NCBI RefSeq assembly: GCF_014874095.1
Contig: NZ_JADBEB010000001.1
Span: 1,116,001 to 1,180,000 of the forward strand
Source: Plantactinospora soyae
GTDB taxonomy: Bacteria; Actinomycetota; Actinomycetes; Mycobacteriales; Micromonosporaceae
Direction: 5' to 3'
Length of the DNA: 64,000 bases
The position numbers and the translations under genes are program-made. Shown piece after piece: positions 44,506 through 53,588 of this stretch; position 1 is the stretch's first letter, and each line of letters opens with the position of its first letter. The notes under the pieces are model-generated. The model worked only from the letters and a program-made list of their open reading frames with translations. It made no database searches and had not been told where the DNA came from.

Positions 44506-45897
44506 TCAGTGTGCGGGTACCGCCTTGCGACGGCGTTGCGTGGCGGCGAGGATGGCGCCGAGCACCGCGAGGACCGCGCCGGCACCCATCGCCACGTCGG
44601 CCGGGTCGCCGAGCCGGAGGCCGCCGGACGCGACGGAGACGACCAGGGCGAGTCCGAGCGCCGAGCCGACGTACCGGGCGGTGTTGCTGGCGCCGGATCC
44701 CATCGCGATGTGGTCGGACGGCACGCTCTCCACCGCCAACCTGGCCAGCGTCGCGTTCAGCACACCGCTGCCGATGCCGGCCACGAACAGGCCGGGTAGC
44801 GCCCGCAGCCAGGTGCCGGACGCCACCAGGCCGAGCAGTGCGAGATCACCGGCCGCCGCGAGCAGCAGGCCGAACACCAGCAGCCCCCACAGGGCCCGGC
44901 CGGCGGTGAACCGGCGCATCTGTAGGGAGACGACGAACGACGTACCGGCCCAGACGGCGAAAACCCCGGCGGTGAGCAGTGGTCCCAGTCCCATCGACCG
45001 TTGCAGCAGCGTGGGCAGGAAGCTCATCGGACCGATCACCGCCAGGCCGGTGCTGAGGCCGCCGAGGATGGAGAGCCGGAACAACGGCGAGCGGAACAGG
45101 GCGAGTTCCAGCATCGGCTGGCGTCCCCGGTGCTCGACCAGGACGAACGCCCCGAGCAGCAGTACCCCGGCCGCCAGGGGGATCCCGACGGCGGGACGTA
45201 GCCAACCGCTCCGCGCGGCGGTGAAGGCGACCAGCAGCAGGGTCACCCCGACCGCCAGGGTCGCGGTGCCCGACCAGTCGATCCGGCGCGACCGGGTCGA
45301 CCGCGACTCGCTCATGCTCCGGACACCGAAGATCGCCACGCCGGTGGCGGCGACCGCCGCCAGCACGTAGTACGCCCGCCAGCCGCCGACGACGGCCAGG
45401 CCGGCCGAGGCGAGCGGGCCCAGCGCGATTCCGGCGCCGAGCGTGGCACCCCAGCGGCCGGTGGCTTTCGCCCGGTCCGGTCCCGATGGGAAGGCGTGGC
45501 CGAGAAGTCCGAGTCCGGCCGCGATGATCGCCGCGCTCGCGGCACCCTGGAGCACTCGGGCGGCGATGAAGAGCACCGGCTCCTGGGCCACGGCGCAGCC
45601 GACGCTGCCCAGGGCCAGCAGGGCCGTACCGACGGCGAAGATCCGTCGCCGGCCGTGGTTGTCGGCGATGCTCCCGACCACCAGGAGCGTCGCCGACAGG
45701 CCGAGCGCGATCCCGTTGAGCAGCCAGACCTGCGCGCCGGGCCCGGCGCCGAGACCGGCCGCCGTCTGCGGCAGCACGATCATCGGGGCGGTGTAGGTCA
45801 TCAGGGCCAGCAGGGTGCCTGCGCAGACCACGAGCAGGGTCGCGAGGTCCCGCCGGGGTTCGGTCCGGTACCCGGGAACGGTCGCCAACACCGCCAT
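44506..45897 (-). CDS. MFS multidrug-type transporter
   Basis: About 463 aa. The ATG (MAVLATVPG) follows AGGAGG at 7 nt, preferred over a GTG two codons earlier. About 12-14 hydrophobic segments are visible, with the loop motif GSIADNHGRRRIF between helices 2 and 3. It is an H+-coupled exporter or importer of the EmrB/QacA or sugar-efflux group. It is divergent from an HxlR-type regulator, with two 15-bp direct repeats between them, so it is probably induced by a compound it exports. Confidence 0.93.
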   Translation of the reverse strand: MAVLATVPGYRTEPRRDLATLLVVCAGTLLALMTYTAPMIVLPQTAAGLGAGPGAQVWLLNGIALGLSATLLVVGSIADNHGRRRIFAVGTALLALGSVGCAVAQEPVLFIAARVLQGAASAAIIAAGLGLLGHAFPSGPDRAKATGRWGATLGAGIALGPLASAGLAVVGGWRAYYVLAAVAATGVAIFGVRSMSESRSTRSRRIDWSGTATLAVGVTLLLVAFTAARSGWLRPAVGIPLAAGVLLLGAFVLVEHRGRQPMLELALFRSPLFRLSILGGLSTGLAVIGPMSFLPTLLQRSMGLGPLLTAGVFAVWAGTSFVVSLQMRRFTAGRALWGLLVFGLLLAAAGDLALLGLVASGTWLRALPGLFVAGIGSGVLNATLARLAVESVPSDHIAMGSGASNTARYVGSALGLALVVSVASGGLRLGDPADVAMGAGAVLAVLGAILAATQRRRKAVPAH

Positions 45898-45910
45898 CTC
45901 CACCTCCTGG

Positions 45911-45958
45911 TTCAGTCAACGAACTCGTACCCTACCAGCTAGATTCACTGAACGAACT
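45911..45958. promoter_or_regulatory. Two 15-bp direct repeats in the MFS/HxlR promoter
   Basis: TTCAGTCAACGAACT (45911-45925) and TTCACTGAACGAACT (45944-45958), 33 bp apart, or three helical turns. These are probable HxlR binding sites. Confidence 0.6.
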
Positions 45959-45980
45959 GACTCCGCGGTAGGATCGGTCC

Positions 45981-46502
45981 GTGGCCCTAGGGAAGAACTA
46001 CGAGCGTCAGGACTGCTCGTTCGCCCGCGCACTGGAGTTGCTGGGCGAGCGCTGGACCCTGCTCCTGGTCCGGGACGCCTTCTACGGCGTACGCCGGTAC
46101 GCCGACTTCCTCGCCCACCTGGACATCCCCCGGGCGGTGCTGGCCGAACGACTCCGCACCCTGACCGAGGCCGGCGTACTGGTCCGGCAGCGCTACTCGG
46201 ACTCGCCGCCCCGGGACGAGTACCTGCTGACCGATCGGGGCCGGGAGCTGTGGAGCGTCTTCTACCCTCTGGTCCAGTGGGGCGAACGGCACCTCTCGAC
46301 CGCCGGTCCCCGGCGGCTGTTCGCGCACGCCCCCTGTGACGAGTTGCTCGACCAGACCGGCGCCTGCCGGGGATGCGGCCGACTCGCCCCGCCGGACGAG
46401 GTCGAGGTGCGGCCCGGGCCGGGCGACCAGTCCGACCTGCGCGACGATCCGGTGACCGAGGCGCTGCGCCGGCCACACCGACTGCTCGAACCGCTGCTCT
46501 GA
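45981..46502 (+). CDS. HxlR-family transcriptional regulator
   Basis: 173 aa, GTG start. The wHTH core has CSFARALELLGERWTLLLVRD and the wing PRAVLAERLRTLTEAGVLVR, characteristic of HxlR proteins. The C-terminal tail contains a CRGCGRL pair of cysteines (about 130-135), together with an earlier Cys in APCDE, which could bind metal or sense redox state. It is divergent from the MFS gene, its probable target. Confidence 0.93.
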   Translation: MALGKNYERQDCSFARALELLGERWTLLLVRDAFYGVRRYADFLAHLDIPRAVLAERLRTLTEAGVLVRQRYSDSPPRDEYLLTDRGRELWSVFYPLVQWGERHLSTAGPRRLFAHAPCDELLDQTGACRGCGRLAPPDEVEVRPGPGDQSDLRDDPVTEALRRPHRLLEPLL

Positions 46503-46613
46503 GCCCCCTGCCGCCCGGTCCCGCCTCGGACGACAGGGCGAGACCGGAACGGACTGGTCGACAGGTACCCGAAACGGTCTTTCCCGGGCTTGTCCGGCGA
46601 TAGGCTCGGCGAC

Positions 46614-47660
46614 GTGCGCGCCAGCATCGACGAGGATCCCCGGCTGCGCCCGGTGACCGCCGCGGACCGGGTCTGGACCGGCGTGACGACCACGGGCGAC
46701 GGCCGGGTGTTCGTGAGCTTCCCCTCCGCCGACGGCCCCGGGGTCCAGGTCGGGGAGGTCGTCTCCGACGGCCGGATCACCCCGTTCCCGAACGAGGCAT
46801 GGAACGAGGTACGGGCCGACCACGACCCGGACGGCGCCTTCGTACACGTGAACGGGCTGCGGATCGGGCCGGACGGCAACCTCTGGATCATCGACGCCGG
46901 CAGCCCGGGGATCGGCCTGCCCGTCGTACCCGGGGGCCCGCGGCTGATCGTGGTCGACACCGACACCGCGACGGTCGTCCGGATCTACGATCTCGCCCCG
47001 GCGCTGCGGGAGCGCAGCTACGTCGACGACCTCCGGTTCAACGGTCGGATGGGTTACCTGACCGACGCGGGCGCACCCGGTCTGCTCGTGCTGGACCTGG
47101 AGACCGGGACGTGCCGGCGGCTGCTCGACGGGCACCCCAGCACCGTCGCCCGCCGCCCGCTGCGGGCCGACGGGGAGATGCTGCGCGACATGGACGGCAA
47201 GGAGCTGCGGATCCACGCCGACCAGTTGGAGGTGTCGCCGGACGGCCGATACCTCTACTACCAGCCCGCGTCCGGGCCGATGTACCGAATCGAGACCCGC
47301 TGCCTCGACGACCCGGCCATTCCGGCCGAGGTGGTGGCCGAGCGGGTCGAGCCCTGGGTGGACACCCCGACCACCGGCGGCACCGCGATCGACGCCGCCG
47401 GGGTGATCTATCTGAGCGATGTGGACCGGCGCCGGATCCTGGCGATCGGGCTCGACCGACGGATGGAGACGCTGGTGACCGACCCCCGGCTGGTCTGGGG
47501 CGACGCGATGTGGCTCGACGGTACGGGGCAGCTCTGGATCCCGGCCGCCCAGCTCAACCGGACCCCGGGCCTGGCCGGCGGCCGGTCCAGCGTCGACTAC
47601 CCGGTCTGGGTCTACCGGCTTCCGGTCAACGCCGTGCCACCGGCCAACGACCACAGCTGA
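46614..47660 (+). CDS. Major royal jelly/yellow-family protein (MRJP-like propeller)
   Basis: About 348 aa from a GTG (VRASIDEDPRLR); a TTG 24 nt upstream is the other option. The beta-propeller has repeated strands such as GRVFVSFPSADG, VNGLRIGPDGNLWIIDAG, YVDDLRFNGRMGYLTDAG and LSDVDRRRILAI, which match bacterial members of the MRJP/yellow family. No signal peptide is evident, unlike many insect members. Bacterial MRJP proteins are poorly characterised; lactonase-like or dopachrome-related roles have been suggested. It follows the HxlR gene. Confidence 0.85.
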   Translation: MRASIDEDPRLRPVTAADRVWTGVTTTGDGRVFVSFPSADGPGVQVGEVVSDGRITPFPNEAWNEVRADHDPDGAFVHVNGLRIGPDGNLWIIDAGSPGIGLPVVPGGPRLIVVDTDTATVVRIYDLAPALRERSYVDDLRFNGRMGYLTDAGAPGLLVLDLETGTCRRLLDGHPSTVARRPLRADGEMLRDMDGKELRIHADQLEVSPDGRYLYYQPASGPMYRIETRCLDDPAIPAEVVAERVEPWVDTPTTGGTAIDAAGVIYLSDVDRRRILAIGLDRRMETLVTDPRLVWGDAMWLDGTGQLWIPAAQLNRTPGLAGGRSSVDYPVWVYRLPVNAVPPANDHS

Positions 47661-47895
47661 CCGGGCTCACAGCCGACAGCGACGCCGGCTACCGCCCGAC
47701 CCGGTGGGGCGGCACGCCTCCACTCCCGCCGGCGCGACCCGACGGTGACCGGATGCGATCCGCCAGAAACCGGCCGTTATGCCTCTGCTATTCTTCTGCT
47801 TCGATATGTAGGGGTACGGTCCAGTTCGGCGTGGCTCTGCCGTAGTGGCGAAAGTGGCACTGCTGTGGCGGACTCGACGGGGAGGGTCGGGGCGT

Positions 47896-49152
47896 ATGTC
47901 TGTCGTGCCCGCTGCCCGAACGCCGGAGCCCGTGGAACCGTCCCCGGCGGTGTCGACGGACCCGCCCCTGCCGCTCGTGACGGAGATGCCGGCGGCCAGC
48001 GCCCTCGACTGGGTGTTCACGGTGTTTCCCGCCATGCTCCGGCTGACCTGCGCGGTCGCCTGCGCGCTGGCGGCACTCGCGGTGCGTACCCCGCCGGTCT
48101 CCACCCCGCTGCTGGTCGTCGTGGTGACCCTGCTGACCGGCTGGTCACTGCTCTTCGCCGCCTGGATGGTGTGGCGCGACGCCCGGGGTCTCGTGATGGC
48201 CGTCGACATCGGCCTGACCGTCGGCACCTGCCTGCTGATCCGGCACCTGGTGGCCAGCGAGGTACTCCCCGGCGAGGTGAGCTGGGTGGCCATCCAGGCC
48301 AGCACCTCCGTCATCATCGCCCAGTTCGTCCTGCCGATGAGCCGGTCGATACCGGCCGGTCTCCTGGTGGCCGCCGCGTACGGCCTGGGCGCGCACCTCG
48401 CGGGCAACGACGACGAGGCGATCGGCCACCTGGTCACCCTCACCGTGCAGACCGGCGCCACCGCCGCCCTCGCCAACGTGGCCCGGCGCAGCAGCCGGCT
48501 CGCCGACGCCGCGTTCGCCGGCTACCAGCAGGCGGCCGGGGCGGCCCTGTCCGCGCGGGCGGCCCGGGAGGCCGAGCGCCAGCAGAACCGGGATCTGCAC
48601 GACACCGTCCTGTCCACCCTGACCGTCGTCGGGCTCGGCGGGGTCGGCGGGCAGACGCCGCTGTTACGCAAGCGGGCCGCGTCCGACCTGCGTACTCTTG
48701 CCGCCCTGGCCGGGAGCCGGGAACCGGCGTACGTGCCGTCGCCCGCTGCCGACCCGCTCGGCGGGGGCCGGGTCATCGCCCTCGACCAGCGGCTGCGGCT
48801 GCTCCTCGGCCGGCTGCCGGAACTGCGCGCACACGTCACGCTGGAGCCGTGTGAGGTGCCCGCACCGGTCGCCGAGGCGATCGCACACAGCGCCGCCGAG
48901 GCGTTGTCCAATGTGCTGCGGCACGCCCCAGGCGCCACCGCCTCGGTGCGGCTGACCCGGGCCGGTCAGGCGGTGTCGGTCGAGGTGGCCGACGACGGCC
49001 CCGGCTTCGACCCGGAAACGGTGCCACGGCACCGGTACGGCCTACGCGAGTCCGTACACGGCCGGATGGCGACTGTCGGCGGCCGGGCCGAGGTCGAATC
49101 CGCGCCCGGACGCGGCACCCGGATCCGGTTGGAGTGGTCCGATGTCGACTGA
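47896..49152 (+). CDS. Membrane sensor histidine kinase (NarX-like)
   Basis: About 418 aa from the ATG after GGGAGG; a GTG at 47845 is the alternative. Several hydrophobic segments lie within about 40-210. A short DHp-like segment has a candidate phospho-His in RDLHDTVLSTL. The HATPase_c domain contains AEALSNVLRHA (N-box), DDGPGFD (G1) and GRGTRIRL. Leu257 is a TTA codon. It overlaps the next gene by 11 bp and is the probable active kinase of a three-gene signalling unit. Confidence 0.88.
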   Translation: MSVVPAARTPEPVEPSPAVSTDPPLPLVTEMPAASALDWVFTVFPAMLRLTCAVACALAALAVRTPPVSTPLLVVVVTLLTGWSLLFAAWMVWRDARGLVMAVDIGLTVGTCLLIRHLVASEVLPGEVSWVAIQASTSVIIAQFVLPMSRSIPAGLLVAAAYGLGAHLAGNDDEAIGHLVTLTVQTGATAALANVARRSSRLADAAFAGYQQAAGAALSARAAREAERQQNRDLHDTVLSTLTVVGLGGVGGQTPLLRKRAASDLRTLAALAGSREPAYVPSPAADPLGGGRVIALDQRLRLLLGRLPELRAHVTLEPCEVPAPVAEAIAHSAAEALSNVLRHAPGATASVRLTRAGQAVSVEVADDGPGFDPETVPRHRYGLRESVHGRMATVGGRAEVESAPGRGTRIRLEWSDVD

Positions 49153-50296
49153 GCTGGCCGGACGGGCCGCCGGTGAGGTCGCCACCACCGTCGAACGGGG
49201 ACCCCGGATCGCGGCGGTGGTCATCGCCTTCGGCTGGCACGTCGTCATCAACCTGCCGGCCGTGCTGGCCCAGTGGCCGGACTACCGGCTGCCCTGGGTC
49301 GTCGGCGCCGGCTGGCTGCTCTTCAGCCTGGTCGGGCTGATCGCCGCGGCGAACCTGCTGCACGGCACCCCGGCACCGACGTGGCCACTGATCGGGGTAC
49401 TGCTCCTGGTCGACGTGGCGGTCTTCGCCTGCACCCCGGCGTCGGCACTGTTCGACTCCGCGAACTTCGGCTGGGCCACGCTCGGCTGGTTCGTCGTACT
49501 CCTGCTCTGGAGTCGCCGGATCCCGGCGCTGGTCGCGGTGCTGGCCGTCGGCGCGGCCATCGCCCTGGTGGCGGTGCTGGCCGTCCGGGGCGACGACCCG
49601 GCCGACCTGAGCCGGTACGCCATGTACGTCTACGGCACCGCCACGCTGCCCATCGCGATGATGATCGCCGTGAACCTGCTCAGCACCCTGGCCGGCAGTA
49701 CGGCCCGGGCGGCGGCCGCCCGGACGGCGATCGAGACCGAGCGGGCCGCCGCCGGTCTGGTGCACCGGGCCCGTCGGGACCGGCTGGCCGCGCTGGACCG
49801 GACCGCCGGCGCGATCCTGGTCGAGTTGGCCGAGGGGCGGGCGGACCCGGCGGATCCGGCCGTCCAGCGACGGTGTGCGTTGGAGGCGTCCCGGCTGCGG
49901 CGGCTGATCGCCGAGTCCGACGACGTACCGGATCCGCTGCTGCACGAGCTGCGGGCCTGCGTCGACGTCGTGGAACGCAACGGCGTACCGGTCGACTTCG
50001 TGGCCGTCGGCACCCTTCCGCCGCTGCCGGTGGAGATCCGCCGACAGCTCGCCGAACCACTCACCACGACCCTGGCCGCCGCGACCCGGTGGGCCCGGCT
50101 GACCGTGGTGGCCCAGCCGGAGGAGGTCGTGGTGAGTCTGACCACAGCCGGCACGTCAGCGATGCCGTCCGAGCCGGCCGGCGGCGTCGGTGACACCATC
50201 GGGATGCCCGGCGGCGACCAGCCCGGCGGCGAGGTCGAGTACGTCTACGAGGAGAACGAGGAACTGGTATGGGTGCAGACCCGGTGGCGGGCGTGA
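49142..50296 (+). CDS. Degenerate membrane sensor related to histidine kinases
   Basis: 384 aa. Six or so hydrophobic segments (about 20-180) are followed by a helical region (TAGAILVELAEGRADPADP) and a partial kinase-like fold (LRACVDVVERNGV, EPLTTTLAAATRWARLTV). No phosphoacceptor His motif, N-box or glycine-rich ATP lid can be seen, so it probably cannot phosphorylate. It ends in a Gly/Glu-rich tail. It is encoded between an intact kinase and the response regulator with overlapping reading frames, so it is likely an accessory sensor that modulates the kinase. Confidence 0.85.
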   Translation: MSTELAGRAAGEVATTVERGPRIAAVVIAFGWHVVINLPAVLAQWPDYRLPWVVGAGWLLFSLVGLIAAANLLHGTPAPTWPLIGVLLLVDVAVFACTPASALFDSANFGWATLGWFVVLLLWSRRIPALVAVLAVGAAIALVAVLAVRGDDPADLSRYAMYVYGTATLPIAMMIAVNLLSTLAGSTARAAAARTAIETERAAAGLVHRARRDRLAALDRTAGAILVELAEGRADPADPAVQRRCALEASRLRRLIAESDDVPDPLLHELRACVDVVERNGVPVDFVAVGTLPPLPVEIRRQLAEPLTTTLAAATRWARLTVVAQPEEVVVSLTTAGTSAMPSEPAGGVGDTIGMPGGDQPGGEVEYVYEENEELVWVQTRWRA

Positions 50297-50952
50297 CCCC
50301 GGAGGGATCGCGGATCACCGTCGCGATCGTCGACGACCATCCCGTGGTCATCGAGGGAATCCGCTCGTGGTTGGCCACCGAGTCCCGGTTGGCGGTGGTG
50401 GCGACCGGCGAGGACCCGGACCTGGTGCTCGCCGCCGGTCAACCGCCGGCCGACGTGATCCTGCTCGACCTGCGGCTGCACGGGCGGATGGTGATCGACA
50501 AGGTCGCCGAGCTCAGCGGCGCGGGCCGACGGGTCGTGGTCTACTCCGAGCACACCGACTCCGACACCATCCTCGCCGTCCTCGACGCGGGCGCGGTCGC
50601 CTTCCTGGCCAAGCACGAGGGGCGGGAGCACTGCGTACAGACCGTTCTCGCGGCGGCGAGCGACCGCCCGTACGTGCCTCCGGCGCTCGCCGGTGCGATC
50701 GTCGGCGACCGGCGCTCGGGTCGGCCCGTACTGTCCGACAAGGAACGTGAGGCGTTGCTGCTCTGGTTCCAGTCGATGTCGAAGGCGTCGGTGGCGCGGC
50801 GGATGAAAATCAGCGAGCACACCGTCAAGCAGTACGTCGACCGGGCCCGGATCAAGTACGCCCGGGCCGGAAGGCCGGCCGCGACCAAGGCCGCCCTGCT
50901 CGCCCGGGCGATCGAGGACGGTCTCGTCCGGGCCGATGAGATAGGCAACTAG
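50269..50952 (+). CDS. NarL/LuxR-family response regulator
   Basis: 227 aa; its ATG lies 28 bp inside the previous gene, so expression is coupled. The receiver domain has VDDHPVV, the phospho-acceptor Asp in VILLDLRL and a late FLAKHE Lys. The LuxR-type HTH (LSDKEREALLLWFQSMSKASVARRMKISEHTVKQYVDRAR) diverges slightly from the canonical sequence, which usually has LTPREREVL. It is the output component for the two upstream sensors. Confidence 0.93.
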   Translation: MGADPVAGVTPEGSRITVAIVDDHPVVIEGIRSWLATESRLAVVATGEDPDLVLAAGQPPADVILLDLRLHGRMVIDKVAELSGAGRRVVVYSEHTDSDTILAVLDAGAVAFLAKHEGREHCVQTVLAAASDRPYVPPALAGAIVGDRRSGRPVLSDKEREALLLWFQSMSKASVARRMKISEHTVKQYVDRARIKYARAGRPAATKAALLARAIEDGLVRADEIGN

Positions 50953-51114
50953 CGGTTTCGTAGTGCCCGCGCGGCCAGTAGATCCACCCTGCATCGCCCA
51001 ACGGTCACCCCCCGGATCGGCCGAGCGTCCGACCCCCTAACAACCGTCGTGACAGGCGATCCGAAGTCCGCCAGCCTTATTGGTAAGACGTCCCGAAACG
51101 GGAGGCCCCCCGCA

Positions 51115-52068
51115 ATGACCGAGAACGCGTCCCCGTTCTTCATCCGGCCCTACCGCTTCGACGACCCGGACCCCGACGACACCTACTTTCCCCGCCTCGA
51201 CTGGCACCGTCGACTCGTACTGGACGCCGACGAGCAGGTGCTGTGGCACGACCAGATCGAAGTCGCCGGGTACCTGCTCACCCCCGGCGGCGGTGTCGAC
51301 GAACTGGCCTGGACCCTGCCCCGGCAGGCCGAGGTCGTGGTCACCGACCGACGACTCACGTACGTCTGCGCGGACTGCCACATCGGACCCGCGCCCGGCT
51401 TCCGGGCGGACCCGCGACACCGGCGCCGCAGCGGTCCGGTCGGCACCCGGCTGGTGACCGGACAGATCCGTTGGCAGTGGCCGTCCGCGCTCCGGATCGT
51501 CCGTCCGGTGGACGAGGCCGGCGGCGCACCCGTACGGGACGACGCCGAACGCCTGCTCGTGGTCTGCGACGCGGTACGCGCGACCGGCCGGCCCGCCCTC
51601 GCGCTCTCCGGTGGTCCGCTCGAATCGGCGCAGGGCATACGGCGGCTGGCCACCGTGATCCGGCGAGCGGTGGCCGGGTTCCGGCTCGCCAACCCGGCCA
51701 TGGTCGAACTCGCCCCACCGGAGTGGGACGCACTGATCGCCCGGGCCGGAATGGCGCTGTTCGCCGATGCCCTCGCCGACCCTCGCCGGGGCATCGACCT
51801 GCCCGGCGCGCTGCCGGTCGAGTTCGCCCACCGGGACGACTACTACCGCCGATCGCTGCGGCGCCGCAACGCGCCGGCACCGAGCCGGAGCACCTCGACG
51901 CCCGGGGCGAATTCGGCGGCGCCGGGGGCGAACACGACGGTACCGGGGACGAACTCGCCGGCACCGAACCGGAACCAGTCGCCAGCGAACCGGAACGCCT
52001 CGGCACCGGGGCGGCTCAGCGCCGCGCCGAGCCGTCGGCCGGAACGGCAGCCCGGCTCCGCCTCCTGA
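51115..52068 (+). CDS. Hypothetical protein with PH-like core and Pro/Ser/Asn-rich tail
   Basis: About 317 aa from an ATG after GGGAGG. The N-terminal two thirds have a VVVTDRRLTYVCAD strand pair reminiscent of bacterial PH-like domains and a conserved-looking QIRWQWPSALRIV segment. The last 60 residues are low complexity (PGANSAAPGANTTVPG and similar). There is no signal peptide or transmembrane segment. The function is unknown. It follows the response-regulator gene after 160 bp; the DNA repeat array at 52061 begins inside its last codons. Confidence 0.7.
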   Translation: MTENASPFFIRPYRFDDPDPDDTYFPRLDWHRRLVLDADEQVLWHDQIEVAGYLLTPGGGVDELAWTLPRQAEVVVTDRRLTYVCADCHIGPAPGFRADPRHRRRSGPVGTRLVTGQIRWQWPSALRIVRPVDEAGGAPVRDDAERLLVVCDAVRATGRPALALSGGPLESAQGIRRLATVIRRAVAGFRLANPAMVELAPPEWDALIARAGMALFADALADPRRGIDLPGALPVEFAHRDDYYRRSLRRRNAPAPSRSTSTPGANSAAPGANTTVPGTNSPAPNRNQSPANRNASAPGRLSAAPSRRPERQPGSAS

Positions 52069-52170
52069 TCCGGACACCGCAGCCTTCCGATCCGGGCACC
52101 GCAGCCTCCTGATCCGGACACCACGGCCTGCCGATCCGGACACCGTGGCCTCCTGATCCGGACACTGCGG
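52061..52170. repeat. 22-bp tandem repeat x5
   Basis: Five head-to-tail units of 22 bp (consensus CCTCCTGATCCGGACACCG plus 3 nt), starting in the last codons of the preceding gene and extending into the intergenic region before the AI-2E permease gene. Confidence 0.9.
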
Positions 52171-52276
52171 CCTCCGGCGACCAGCGCCACCCGAACCGCC
52201 GACATCGGCGTAAGCCGGTAGGTGTCGCCGGGGCACCGGCTGGGTACCCGGGGACGCCGACGTCGAGGAGGCGGAC

Positions 52277-53578
52277 ATGGACAAGCCGGCCGACCGGTCG
52301 AACGGGTACGGCCGCCCGCTGGACCGTCTCCCCTGGCTGCTGCGCTGGGTCGTACTGGCCAGCGCCTGCCTGCTCATCGTCACCGCCGGGGCGTACGTCC
52401 TGGCGCAGATCGCGATCCGGCTCGCCCCGCTGAGCATCGCGCTCGCCGCCACCCTGTTCCTCGCCGCGCTGCTCGACCCGGTGTCCAGTCGACTGCGCCG
52501 GCACCGGGTACCGCCCGCGCTCGCCGCGCTCGCCGCCCTGCTGCTGTTGCTGGGCCTGCTCGGCGGTGCCGTGGTGCTGATCTGGCGGCTGACCGCCGAT
52601 CAGTTCTCCGACCTGGCCCAGCAGTTGGACCAGGGACTGGACCGGACCCGGGACTTCCTCACCTCGGCGCTGCCGGTCAGCCGCGAGCAACTGGACCAGT
52701 GGGCCGAACGCGTCAGAAGCGGGTTGCAGAAGTCCGCTCCCGATCCGATCAGCGGCGCGGCCACCCTCGCCGAGGCGGCCGGCGGACTCCTGCTCGTCCT
52801 GGTGCTGTTGTTCTTCCTGTTGAAGGACGGCCGCCCGATGTGGCGGTGGGTGCTGAAGTGGACCTCCGACGGGGCCCGTCGGCGGACCGAGGCGGCCGGC
52901 CGCGCCGGCTGGCATACGTTGGGCGCCTACACCCGGGGCACGATGTTGATCGCCGCGATCGACGCGGTCGGGATCGGGATCGCCCTGGTCGTGCTGCGGG
53001 TGCCGCTGGCCCTGCCGCTCACCGTGATCACCTTTCTCGGCGGCTTCGTGCCGATCATCGGTGCCACCGTCGCCGGCAGCATCGCGGTGCTCGTCGCGCT
53101 CGCCGCCAAGGGGCCGACCACCGCGCTGCTCGTACTGGCGGCGGTGATCACCGTCCAACAACTGGAGGGCAACCTCCTCGAACCGCTGATCATGAAACGA
53201 CAGGTCCGGCTCCACCCCGTGGTGGTGTTGATCGCCGTCACCGCCGGCACGCTGCTCGGCGGCATCGTCGGCGCGTTCGTCTCGGTGCCGATCACGGCGG
53301 TGATCTACAACGTGGTCAGCACGATCGCCATGGATCGCCGGTCCAGAGCCGCGCCCGGCACGCCCGGCGGCGCCGACGACCCCGACGGCGTTGACAAACC
53401 CGACGGCGCCGACAACTCCGACGGCGTTGACAAACCCGATGGTGCTGACGAACCCGACGGAAACTCCGACGATCGCGGAGACTCTGACAATCGTGGAGAC
53501 TCCGGTACCGCCGGCTCCGATGGCGTCGACTCCGGGACCGGGGCCGCCGGCCGGAAGAGGTCCGACGGCGCCGATTAG
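52277..53578 (+). CDS. AI-2E family (PerM-like) membrane protein with acidic tail
   Basis: 433 aa. About eight hydrophobic segments lie between 20 and 345, with family landmarks FFLLKDGRPMW, LGAYTRGTMLIAAIDAVG, TFLGGFVPIIGATVAG and LEGNLLEPLIMK. Members act as transporters or exporters of small molecules; the AI-2 role is unproven outside a few species. The last 85 residues are an Asp/Gly-rich tail with GVDKPDGAD-type repeats, encoded by a short tandem DNA repeat at 53383-53470. The tail is presumably cytoplasmic. Confidence 0.92.
   Translation: MDKPADRSNGYGRPLDRLPWLLRWVVLASACLLIVTAGAYVLAQIAIRLAPLSIALAATLFLAALLDPVSSRLRRHRVPPALAALAALLLLLGLLGGAVVLIWRLTADQFSDLAQQLDQGLDRTRDFLTSALPVSREQLDQWAERVRSGLQKSAPDPISGAATLAEAAGGLLLVLVLLFFLLKDGRPMWRWVLKWTSDGARRRTEAAGRAGWHTLGAYTRGTMLIAAIDAVGIGIALVVLRVPLALPLTVITFLGGFVPIIGATVAGSIAVLVALAAKGPTTALLVLAAVITVQQLEGNLLEPLIMKRQVRLHPVVVLIAVTAGTLLGGIVGAFVSVPITAVIYNVVSTIAMDRRSRAAPGTPGGADDPDGVDKPDGADNSDGVDKPDGADEPDGNSDDRGDSDNRGDSGTAGSDGVDSGTGAAGRKRSDGAD
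53383..53470 (+). repeat. In-frame short tandem repeats in the AI-2E gene
   Basis: GACGGCGTTGACAAACCCGA-type units recur, encoding alternating GVDKPDGAD-like blocks. It is a degenerate minisatellite inside the coding sequence. Confidence 0.75.
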
Positions 53579-53588
53579 GGGGTTCGGG

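Noticed and set aside
45987-47654. A 555-residue open frame on the minus strand
   Set aside because: It opposes the HxlR and MRJP genes and has a repetitive Arg/Gly/Pro-rich translation.
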